A stretch of 64,000 nt of DNA, taken from Candidatus Poribacteria bacterium. GTDB lineage: Bacteria > Poribacteria > WGA-4E > WGA-3G. The position numbers were made by a program, and so were the translations under genes. Numbering within the stretch: the first letter of the stretch is position 1; each line of letters opens with the position of its first letter. The notes beneath the pieces are model-generated. The model saw only the letters and a program-made list of their open reading frames with translations. It searched no databases and was not told where the DNA came from. The stretch is taken from contig JAPOZO010000060.1 of assembly GCA_026706025.1 (NCBI GenBank), forward strand, positions 1 to 64,000, given 5' to 3'. Shown here piece after piece: positions 35,401 to 41,379 of this stretch.

Positions 35401-35528
35401 ATCGTAGCCATGCAGCGTATTGGGACGGCAAAAACGAGGTGGGTGAATTTGTGGCAAGTGGCGTGTATTTTTATACATTGACCGCAGGTGATTTCACCGC
35501 AACCCGTAAAATGTTAATTCGGAAGTAA
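32430..35528 (+). CDS. Secreted beta-helix protein with cohesin domain, dockerin and sorting tail
   Basis: The 1032-residue product is a paralogue of the preceding one, with start ATG 32430 after AAGGAG. It has a signal peptide (ending VSNAQ), then a beta-helix at about residues 30-640 with repeats such as NGNITHNVFTNN and NGNLTHNTFTNN. A single cohesin-like domain is at about 696-830 (YQATLQFDTTALRYVSSANS, LTLSDVLLT). The dockerin is at about 832-882, with paired DVNGDGTVNIADLALVA loops, and the same sorting-type tail starts with NYPNPFNPETWIPY at about 942. The 3' third is far more similar to the first copy than the beta-helix part is. A putative carbohydrate substrate cannot be named, and no catalytic residues are evident. 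Confidence 0.85.
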   Translation: MKMLITSHKSIVLLLAALLLIVPPVSNAQTYSHIYVDAANGVNAATGRGTAAAPYKTITFALLISNKNNLPDPWHVHIRPGTYTADPAKPATEREIFPIQLRTDMIFEGTTNAKECIIDAQHTGRTIVPILLGENAEGVHIRHLTIQNMLMYLDDTHPKPRVSAQIILRGAGQKPNTLKECIVRLDPKIKEQSIVCGGLWTNMPLVLVENTFSNNDFRAVIVFNNSVVATNNTFKDINWEGLYIGHNSPGAISTGDITGNFFGSPIQVGRNVTIRGSLNGNIRDNTFNGGGVFIEGTMNGDVTGNTFSHCRGRSYSPQGHEGGGGLAVKTLNGNITHNVFTNNEPRKPGTPGGAVHVGTLNGNLTHNTFTNNITNHYGGGVYVETFNGNLKHNTFTNNTCRFGGAGGGFFANDMTGDIAYNEFTGNTGGGVTVAEKPNGNVTHNIFDSNSVMGRTDHAAGGLMLGWRPASKSEGIVEVSNNIFFNNKVGDQHQGPKGVTLMARVPVHIINNVFMTTADELSEGKYKPHIWLASPESRLHNNIFDGMHVAIYIDGASALPITHNIFHDIRQDIVSQGGGGLGNDVAFWELLAENASNNLAVAPLFVDPLGAKDFHLQAGSPAIDAGTNAYAPDDDLDGAARPAGAAVDIGPYEYGATKRPNTVADVPSDTPKTDTPVTDVTETDTPTTDADVPKTTDATVNISPASVESAAVGKQIDFSLSITGGEAVAGYQATLQFDTTALRYVSSANSDYLPAGAFFVDPVVEGNLIKLNAISLAGESKGNGTLATFTFEVIAAKASTLTLSDVLLTNSAGETFVPTVENAEITEPTRLKEDVNGDGTVNIADLALVAANLGKTGPNAADVNGDGTVNIADLALVAGALGTTAAAPSLYPEALEMFTAAEVKQWLSTAQQLDLTDTTAQRGVLFLQQLLAALTPRETALLPNYPNPFNPETWIPYQLAKPADVTVRIYAMDGKLVRTLALGHQAVGKYHHRSHAAYWDGKNEVGEFVASGVYFYTLTAGDFTATRKMLIRK

Positions 35529-35859
35529 TTCGACTTTTATTGCAGGTGCGAGCTTCAACTCGCACCATAAGTGTCTATTTAGCGATTTTCCGTGCCATTC
35601 TCGGCATAGTCAGTCTGAACTCTGATTTCTGTGATTTCTCTGATAAGATCTCTGATGAAAAATAAGGGTCTGATTGTGGTATTGAAGTTTCTACAAAGAT
35701 GGGGTTTCCGGGGCATTGGTGAGTTGTCATGCCTGGGTTTTCAGTGTTCATTTTCTTCAAACTGACAACTGAAAGATTTTTTTCGCAGAAAAAAATCGTA
35801 CTGACGACTGACAACTTCTTGTGATACGATGTTACGCAGCTGTTGTGTTCACAAACACA
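35529..35859. repeat. Repeat-rich gap between the beta-helix genes and thiS
   Basis: It contains a GCAGGTGCGAGCTTCAACTC palindrome near 35541, a TAAGTGTCTATTTAGCG unit near 35567, and the TTATCAG-type repeat with inner hairpin GATTTTTTTCGCAGAAAAAA near 35776-35797. No supported gene was seen. Confidence 0.55.
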
Positions 35860-36075
35860 CTATCCGCCTTGGACAGCACGGATGATCTCTACATCGCTAT
35901 TTTCACGAAGTTCCGTCGCCTGCCACGCCGTTTTCGGAATAACTTCCCGATCCACAGCGACAGCGATACCCGCCTGCCCCGGATCTAATTCCAAAGCGAT
36001 GAGCAGGTCATAAACATTTGAATTGAGGCAAACCTCTGTTTCTTCGCCATTCACGTGTATTTTCATTTTTTTCAA
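35860..36075 (-). CDS. thiS: Thiamine sulfur-carrier protein
   Basis: The 71-residue product is a ubiquitin-fold sulfur carrier. It starts MKKMKIHVNGEETEV and ends in the functional Gly-Gly (IIRAVQGG), which is adenylated and converted to a thiocarboxylate to donate sulfur to ThiG. The internal segment GIAVAVDREVIPKTAW is typical of ThiS. Start ATG 36075; ATG 36066 is also possible, and the ribosome site is weak. It is the last gene of the thiamine operon running from 40.7 kb. The gap to thiO copy 1 is filled by a MITE-like element. No ThiF is in the window. Confidence 0.9.
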   Translation of the reverse strand: MKKMKIHVNGEETEVCLNSNVYDLLIALELDPGQAGIAVAVDREVIPKTAWQATELRENSDVEIIRAVQGG

Positions 36076-36113
36076 ATGTGGTTACTTACGGCACGCAGCA
36101 TGTACATGCTACC

Positions 36114-36263
36114 TTATAGTAAAATCGGAAAACATGTTTACATTTTTCCCGTTCGTAGGGGCTGGGAATGTAATACAAGGAATGGATTTAGTCTATTCCC
36201 AGACTAAATCCCCCAGCCCCTACGAGTTACCGTGTGTGCAAATAATTATGGGATTTACTATAA
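36114..36263. mobile_element. MITE-like element, family 2 (copy B), supplies the thiO stop codon
   Basis: The ends TTATAGTAAAATCGG and GGGATTTACTATAA form the inverted repeat of a 150-bp element in the opposite orientation to copies A and C. It contains a GTAGGGGCTGGG / CCCAGCCCCTAC inner pair. Its right end overlaps the end of the thiO gene at 36258, and the TAG stop codon comes from the element's TTATAG end. Confidence 0.75.
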
Positions 36264-37391
36264 AAACCGGTTTAGTTGAAACGGAGCGATTGTCTCTGAA
36301 GTCTCACCCGTCAAAATCAGTTTAGCAATCTCATAAGCCGTAATGGGTGTGAGTAAGATACCGTTCCGATAGTGTCCCGTTGCGTATATCAAGTTCTCGA
36401 CGGGCGTTGCACCGAGTATAGGGGCATTGTCCCTACTGCCCGGACGTAAGCCCGTCCATGTCTCCAGAAGTGGCAGCTCGTAAATGCCCGGCACCGCTTC
36501 CCACGCGCCGCGGAGCAGTTCAAACACGCCACCACCCGTTAAACGTGTGTCAAATCCCATTTCCTCACTCGTCGCACCGACGATCAGTCTGCCATCGGTT
36601 CTTGGTACCAGGTATACCGACATCGGATATCTTGCTCTGACAGTACGGATGACATTTTTAACCGTAATACCGGCTTCCATCTGAAACGCCAACATCTGTC
36701 CTTTCACAGGGCGTACCGGTGGGCGGAGGGCATCTGGCAGTCCTTCAATTTGGGCAGACCAGCACCCTGCTGCGAGAATTAACGTATCAGCTGCCCGAAA
36801 ACCGCCTTGTGTTTGAACACCAGTTGCGACTCCGTTTTCTATAACGATGCGCTCAATCGTTCTATTTTCATGCAGCACGCCTCCACAAACCTGAAAGGAA
36901 CGCTGGAGCGCCTTTACCATCAGACGGTTATCAACTTGATGATCGGTCGCACAGCGAATGGCTGCAGTCACACGAGGTGAAAGAGCCGGTTCGATTTCAC
37001 GTGCTGCGCCTCCAGTCAACCACTCGACATCTAATCCTAAGTCCTGTTGTGAAGTGTGGAGATGCCGCAGTTGATGTGTATCATCAGGCTCTAATCCAAC
37101 AATGAGCGTGCCTTCTGCCCGATAACCGACGGACATCTCTGCATCCGCCTCTAATTCGCGAACCCATTGCGGATAACGTTCTAAACTTTGACAGCCGAGT
37201 TTGAGCAGTTCCGGTTCTTCGTTATGTGCTTCAGCGAGGGGAGCAAGCATCCCAGCGGCTGCCCAAGAGGCAGCGCGCCCGGCTTCAGCACGATCGTAAA
37301 TGGTGACGGTGGCACCCGATTTCGCGAGCTGCCACCCGATACCGAGTCCAATTACACCGCCACCGATGATAAGAACTTTTTTATTTACCAT
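36258..37391 (-). CDS. thiO: Glycine oxidase (thiO copy 1)
   Basis: Start ATG 37391 gives 377 residues. The frame also extends upstream to 37436, but that part is duplicated DNA from the end of the neighbouring gene. ThiO uses FAD and oxygen to turn glycine into the imine needed by ThiG. The FAD-binding motif is IIGGGVIGLGIGWQLAKSGA near the N-terminus. WAAAGMLAPLAEAH, LIVGATSEEMGFD and the C-terminal ETWTGLRPGSRDNAPILG with YATGHYRNGILLTPITA are characteristic. It is about 80% identical to copy 2 by eye. Its last residues differ (QLNRFL instead of QLDRFSKA) because a MITE-like element truncates the 3' end. Confidence 0.9.
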   Translation of the reverse strand: MVNKKVLIIGGGVIGLGIGWQLAKSGATVTIYDRAEAGRAASWAAAGMLAPLAEAHNEEPELLKLGCQSLERYPQWVRELEADAEMSVGYRAEGTLIVGLEPDDTHQLRHLHTSQQDLGLDVEWLTGGAAREIEPALSPRVTAAIRCATDHQVDNRLMVKALQRSFQVCGGVLHENRTIERIVIENGVATGVQTQGGFRAADTLILAAGCWSAQIEGLPDALRPPVRPVKGQMLAFQMEAGITVKNVIRTVRARYPMSVYLVPRTDGRLIVGATSEEMGFDTRLTGGGVFELLRGAWEAVPGIYELPLLETWTGLRPGSRDNAPILGATPVENLIYATGHYRNGILLTPITAYEIAKLILTGETSETIAPFQLNRFL

Positions 37392-37398
37392 TAATTCA

Positions 37399-37425
37399 GT
37401 AGGTGAAACGACTATTCTGCCAATA
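37399..37425. repeat. Scar of the thiY-like gene end left by thiO duplication
   Basis: These 27 bp match 38858-38884 at 25 positions. In the second location the sequence covers the stop codon and last codons of the ThiY-like gene, as in CTATTCTGCCAATA. Here it lies just upstream of thiO copy 1, so the duplicated unit included the end of the neighbouring gene. Confidence 0.75.
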
Positions 37426-37511
37426 CATTTTTTCACTTTGCATGAAAAACGTGGGACTAACCGCTGGCAATTTCAAAACGCTGACGAACCGTTAAAAAAC
37501 ATCCACAGATC

Positions 37512-38651
37512 CTACGCCTTTGAAAACCTGTCCAATTGAAACGGGGCGATTGTCTCTGAAGTTTCACCCGTCAGAATCAGTTTGGAGATCTCGTAAGCTG
37601 TGATGGGTGTGAGTAAGATGCCGTTGCGATAGTGTCCTGTTGCGTATATTAAATTTTCGACAGATGTTTTACCGAGTATGGGCGCATTGTCTTCGCTACC
37701 GGGACGTAGACCTGTCCATGTTTCGATAAGTGGTAGATCGTAAATACCCGGCACCGCTTCACACGCTCCGTGGAGGAGTTCATATATACCCCCAACGGTC
37801 AGATCCGTGTCAAACCCCAACTCCTCGGTTGTTGCCCCGACGATAAGTCTACCATCGCTTCTCGGCACTAAATATACCGGCATCGGATACCTCGCCTTGA
37901 CGGTACGGATGACGTTTTTGAGCATAATGCCTTCCCGCATTCGCAACGCCAACATCTGTCCCTTCACGGGGCGCACGGGCGGGATAATCGTATCCGGTAA
38001 CCCGCTGAGCTGCCCAGACCAGCATCCTGCGGCGAGAATACACACATCTGCACTCTGAAAACCGTCTTGTGTTTGAACACCTGTCGCGGTTCCGTTTTCT
38101 ATGACAATTCTTTCAACAGTGCTATTCTGATGCAACACGCCGCCGCGCCCCTGATACGCACGCTGGAGTGCCTGAGCCATCAGTCGGTTATCAACTTGAT
38201 GGTCAGTTTCACAACGAACAGCTGCCGTCACGTAGGGTGAAAGTGCCGGTTCAATTTCACGTGCTTCTTGTCCGCTCAACCACTCCACATTCAACCCTAA
38301 ATCTTGTTGTAAGGTATAAGCATGCCGGAGTTGAATCGCATCATCCGGTTCAATGCCTATAATGAGCGTGCCTTCTGCTCGGTAACCTATTGACATCTCT
38401 GTTTCTGTCTCTAACTCATCGACCCATTCCGGGTAGCGCGCCAAACTTTGGTTGCTGAGTTTGAGGAGGTCGAGCTCGTCGATATGTGCTTCAGCAATTG
38501 GACCGAGCATACCGGCGGCCGCCCAAGAGGCACCGCGTCCGGCTTGTCCGCGCTCATAAATGGTGACAGCGGCACCCGCTTTCGCCAGCTGCCACCCGAT
38601 ACCCAGTCCAATCACACCGCCACCAATGATGAGAATCTTCTTATTTGTCAT
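37512..38651 (-). CDS. thiO: Glycine oxidase (thiO copy 2)
   Basis: Start ATG 38651 gives 379 residues with the full family set: LIIGGGVIGLGIGWQLAKAG for FAD, SWAAAGMLGPIAEAH, LIVGATTEELGFD, and the C-terminal ETWTGLRPGSEDNAPILG with ATGHYRNGILLTPITA. It supplies the glycine imine for thiazole formation. Its C-terminus (QLDRFSKA) is intact, unlike copy 1. It follows the ThiY-like gene in the riboswitch-controlled operon, separated by a truncated MITE-like element (38721-38857). Two nearly alike glycine oxidases in tandem suggest dosage or divergence of function. Confidence 0.9.
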   Translation of the reverse strand: MTNKKILIIGGGVIGLGIGWQLAKAGAAVTIYERGQAGRGASWAAAGMLGPIAEAHIDELDLLKLSNQSLARYPEWVDELETETEMSIGYRAEGTLIIGIEPDDAIQLRHAYTLQQDLGLNVEWLSGQEAREIEPALSPYVTAAVRCETDHQVDNRLMAQALQRAYQGRGGVLHQNSTVERIVIENGTATGVQTQDGFQSADVCILAAGCWSGQLSGLPDTIIPPVRPVKGQMLALRMREGIMLKNVIRTVKARYPMPVYLVPRSDGRLIVGATTEELGFDTDLTVGGIYELLHGACEAVPGIYDLPLIETWTGLRPGSEDNAPILGKTSVENLIYATGHYRNGILLTPITAYEISKLILTGETSETIAPFQLDRFSKA

Positions 38652-38720
38652 CGTTTTGAAAATCAATCCTTTTTAATGGGCGAATTTCGCGCAGGCAGCC
38701 CATTGTTCTTTAGATCAGGT

Positions 38721-38857
38721 TTATAGTAGAACCCGTAATTATTTCCACACATGGGAACCGTAGTAGGGGTTGGGGGATTTAGTCTGGGGTTAGACTAAAT
38801 CCGTTCCCTGTATTACATTCCCAACCCCTACGAGCGACAAGTGTAAACTTATTTTTC
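38721..38857. mobile_element. MITE-like element, family 2 (copy C, truncated)
   Basis: The left end TTATAGTAGAACCCG and the subterminal GTAATTATTTCCACAC match the other copies. The centre carries GTAGGGGTTGGG / CCCAACCCCTAC and GGATTTAGTCTGGGG. The right side stops at AAACTTATTTTTCG and lacks the terminal TTTACTATAA. The break lies exactly where the 27-bp sequence shared with 37399-37425 begins. Confidence 0.65.
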
Positions 38858-38870
38858 GTAGGTAAAGCGA

Positions 38871-39929
38871 CTATTCTGCCAATATATTAATAAAACAATC
38901 TTTTGCTTTGACTCTTTTGGGGATTAACCCCTTTTCGTATGCAAATTTTGCAAAAGCGTCCCATTTTTCTACGGATTGCACCTGTGTTGTCGCGAATACA
39001 TCAAGTGTATCCCGAAATGCCAATTCTTCTAATTCTTTACTGGCATCAGGGTTTGCCTGAAAAAAGAGTTGAAGCGCAGCATCGGGTTTTTCCTTCGTAA
39101 ATTTAATCGCCTCCTGAATCGCCAGCATCAGTTTTTTGGCAGTTTCTGAATGGTTTTCCAAGTAAGCGTCGTTCGTAATAATTACTAATTCATAATAATC
39201 CGGAATACCGTATTTTTCAAGTGCGAAATATCCAGCTTCCGCACCTTCAAGTTTCAACAAGTTAATCTCGTAATTCCGAAAGGGTCCGATCACTGCATCA
39301 ATTTGACCGCTTAGCATAGGTGCCACAATATTCGCGCCTACGTTTATTAGTTCGTAGTCATCTTCGGATAATCCAGCATTCGCCGCGATGGCGTTAAACA
39401 AAAGTACATCCAACGGTGCGACTGTGTATCCGATTTTTTTTCCTTTGAAATCTGCAGGCGTTTTAATGCCGGTCTTCTTCAGAAAACTAATCGTGTTAAG
39501 CGGATGCTCGACGAGTAAGCCGATGGATTTGACCGGCAAAACTTCCTCACTCGCGCGCGCAATTGTCACGCTTTGTTGGTAACTAACGGCAAACGGATAT
39601 TTCTCTGCCGCTACCAATTTGAGTGGGGCATCTGGATCACCACCCCAGAGTAATTCGACTTCCAATCCATGTTTGGCGAAGATCTTATTCTCTTGCGCAA
39701 CATAAAGCGGCGCGTGGTCTATGTTGGGTGCCCAATCAAGAAGCAACGTAACTTTCTCTGCAGTGGCTTGCGGTTTCTGGCTTGCGGTTTTAGACGACTC
39801 GCCTTGGTGTGTATCTGCGTTGGCATCTGCAACAAACCAGTGTTTGCTAATACCTGATGGCTGATGGCTGATGGCTGTTAAAAGTATACCACAACTGATG
39901 AGAAACATTAAGCAAATTGCTGTTTTCAT
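38871..39929 (-). CDS. ThiY/NMT1-like ABC transporter substrate-binding protein
   Basis: A start at ATG 39929, preceded by AGGAAA, gives 352 residues. A signal-like N-terminus (MKTAICLMFLISCGILLTA) is followed by a polar linker and the NMT1/THI5-like binding domain: TLLLDWAPNIDHAPLYVAQ, LLWGGDPDAPLKLVA, KYPFAVSYQQSV, FKGKKIGYTV and IDAVIGPFRNYEIN. Family members bind thiamine pyrimidine precursors such as formylaminopyrimidine, or other small molecules, for import. The operon context (TPP riboswitch, ThiX-like permease, thiO, thiS) supports a thiamine-precursor role. The Cys in LISCG could be a lipobox Cys for membrane anchoring. Confidence 0.8.
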   Translation of the reverse strand: MKTAICLMFLISCGILLTAISHQPSGISKHWFVADANADTHQGESSKTASQKPQATAEKVTLLLDWAPNIDHAPLYVAQENKIFAKHGLEVELLWGGDPDAPLKLVAAEKYPFAVSYQQSVTIARASEEVLPVKSIGLLVEHPLNTISFLKKTGIKTPADFKGKKIGYTVAPLDVLLFNAIAANAGLSEDDYELINVGANIVAPMLSGQIDAVIGPFRNYEINLLKLEGAEAGYFALEKYGIPDYYELVIITNDAYLENHSETAKKLMLAIQEAIKFTKEKPDAALQLFFQANPDASKELEELAFRDTLDVFATTQVQSVEKWDAFAKFAYEKGLIPKRVKAKDCFINILAE

Positions 39930-39970
39930 GAGATTTTCCTTTCTGATTGTCCGATAGGCGTGAGGCACGC

Positions 39971-40735
39971 CTACCGAGTATCTAATGTATTGTGCTGATG
40001 TCGCCACGGCATTACGTAACGCTCCAGCAGCGTCATCAATCCAAAGAGACCTAAACCTAAAAGCGTTAAACAAAAAATAGCTGCAAATACCAATGAAACT
40101 TGGAGCTGCCCATTCGCGTACAACATCAGGTATCCGAGCCCTGCTTTGGCACCTACCCATTCACCGATGACAGCACCAATCGTAGAAATTGATATACCGA
40201 TCTTCGCACCGGAGAAGATAAACGGGAGTGCTGATGGAATGCGGACTTTCCAAAGTATCTGCCACCGAGTCGCCCGCAAAATCCGAAATAGATTTACTGT
40301 GTCCGGATCAGTGGATTTCAAACCGTCTAATGTGTTCAGCACGATCGCGAAGAACACAATCAGTGCCGCCATAACGACTTTTGAAGCAATCCCGAAGCCG
40401 AACCACAGTACCAACAGCGGCGCGATAGCAAATACCGGCACCGTTTGTGAACCGATAACATACGGATAGAAGGCTTTCTCCAGCACAGGAAACTCGAACA
40501 TCAGCACTGCTAACGGAATGCCGATGCTAACCGCGAGGGCAAACCCAAGGAGCATCTCTTCCAAGGTTACAAGCGTATGTTTCAGTAATTGCGTATGTTC
40601 CACAAATAGTGTCACTACAATTTTTGACGGTGCTGGCAGAATATAGCGCGGTATATCAAAAAGATACACACTTCCTTCCCATATCCCTAAAACTGCGAAT
40701 AGGATCGCTATAGGGACCGCGAATTTACTGAACAT
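39971..40735 (-). CDS. ThiX-like ABC transporter permease
   Basis: Start ATG 40735 is chosen because AAGGAG lies nine bases upstream. The TTG at 40744 and ATG at 40741 are too close to it. The 254-residue product has about six transmembrane segments and the permease (BPD_transp_1) EAA-type loop, seen as ILRATRWQILWKVRIPSALPFIFSGAKIG. This matches the TauC/SsuC/ThiX type of permease. It pairs with the binding protein 41 bp downstream. No ATP-binding subunit lies in the operon, so it must come from elsewhere. It is the first gene after the TPP riboswitch and its terminator. Confidence 0.85.
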   Translation of the reverse strand: MFSKFAVPIAILFAVLGIWEGSVYLFDIPRYILPAPSKIVVTLFVEHTQLLKHTLVTLEEMLLGFALAVSIGIPLAVLMFEFPVLEKAFYPYVIGSQTVPVFAIAPLLVLWFGFGIASKVVMAALIVFFAIVLNTLDGLKSTDPDTVNLFRILRATRWQILWKVRIPSALPFIFSGAKIGISISTIGAVIGEWVGAKAGLGYLMLYANGQLQVSLVFAAIFCLTLLGLGLFGLMTLLERYVMPWRHQHNTLDTR

Positions 40736-40758
40736 ACGCATCAACTCCTTATTAACCT

Positions 40759-40807
40759 AAAAAAGCCGCCTTCCATTTTGGATATATGCCAAAAGGAAGC
40801 AGCTTTA
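40759..40807 (-). terminator. Intrinsic terminator in the thiamine leader
   Basis: On the minus strand, AAAGCTGCTTCCTTTTGG pairs with CCAAAATGGAAGGCGGCTTT around a short loop and ends in TTTTTT. It lies between the TPP aptamer and the ribosome site of the permease gene. It is therefore likely to be the riboswitch-controlled terminator, although a repeat of about 160 bp separates the two. Confidence 0.75.
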
Positions 40808-40967
40808 TTAGTTATCAGAGGAATGGTTATCAGTTCGGTTTTCTCTCACTGCGAGGCATGAAAAACCTTTCAGTTTTCAGAAAGAGAGTTTGGGATTACC
40901 AAAACCTCTTAACTGACAACTGACAACTGATAACTATTAAAACTGACGACTGATAACTACTCTCACT
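40808..40967. repeat. TTATCAGTT-type repeat inside the riboswitch leader
   Basis: GTTATCAGAGGAATGGTTATCAG on one side is answered by TGACAACTGATAACT and CTGACGACTGATAACT on the other. It sits between the TPP aptamer and the terminator on the same transcript. Confidence 0.7.
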
Positions 40968-41042
40968 ATTTCCCTACGCTGGCATAACCCAGATCAGGTT
41001 CAATGGGTGTTTTCTCAGCTCCTACTCAGATAAGAGCACCCC
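40968..41042 (-). promoter_or_regulatory. TPP riboswitch aptamer (THI element)
   Basis: Read on the minus strand, the aptamer starts GGGGTGCTC and contains the hallmark CTGAGA (41018-41013), then AACACCC, GAACCTGATCTGGGT and TAT-GCCAGCGTAGGGAA. These are the conserved core and P4/P5 of the TPP riboswitch. It senses thiamine pyrophosphate and should shut off the downstream transport and thiazole genes when the vitamin is abundant. Confidence 0.95.
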
Positions 41043-41061
41043 ATAATGTTGTTCAAGTATT

Positions 41062-41091
41062 ATTATACCTTATCCTTATCTTTTAATGCAA
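41062..41091 (-). promoter_or_regulatory. Promoter of the thiamine operon
   Basis: On the minus strand, TTGCAT (41091-41086) and a perfect TATAAT (41067-41062) are 18 bp apart. The expected start is only a few bases before the TPP aptamer. Confidence 0.7.
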
Positions 41092-41308
41092 GTGTTCATT
41101 TTCCGGTCTACAGGGTCATTCAATTGTCGGTTTTTGGTGTTGTCCTTTGCGCAGGCATTAACACTTTATATATGTTATGTTTTAAAACAAAACGCAGAAA
41201 ATTTCGCAGCCTGTCGCAGCCTGTCGCAGCGGATCCTAAAAAAAAAGACATCCAATCCAATAATTTCTTAAAATTGAATGATCCTGTTCCGGTATATACA
41301 ACACTTCT

Positions 41309-41337
41309 TTGCATACTGGTTCTTATTGTGTTATACT
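41309..41337 (+). promoter_or_regulatory. Promoter of the ArsA-like gene
   Basis: TTGCAT (41309-41314) and TATACT (41332-41337) are separated by 17 bp. They lie about 40 bp before the ArsA-like start codon and diverge from the thiamine promoter. Confidence 0.6.
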
Positions 41338-41379
41338 ATAAAAAGTACGATACAAACTACAATACATAGGAACTTAATA

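Noticed and set aside
35575-35814. 79-codon minus-strand open frame
   Set aside because: Composed of palindromic repeat sequence (GATTTTTTTCGC hairpin and TTATCAG words), and no ribosome site.
37392-37436. N-terminal extension of thiO copy 1
   Set aside because: The extra residues come from the duplicated end of the thiY-like gene; the FAD motif starts just after ATG 37391, as in copy 2.
39930-40160. N-terminal extension of the thiY-like protein overlapping the permease gene
   Set aside because: A normal signal-like start with a ribosome site is at 39929, and the extension overlaps the end of the permease gene.
41046-41369. 107-codon open frame upstream of the ArsA-like gene
   Set aside because: It overlaps two divergent promoters and a short CGCAGCCTGT tandem repeat, is very AT-rich, and has no ribosome site.
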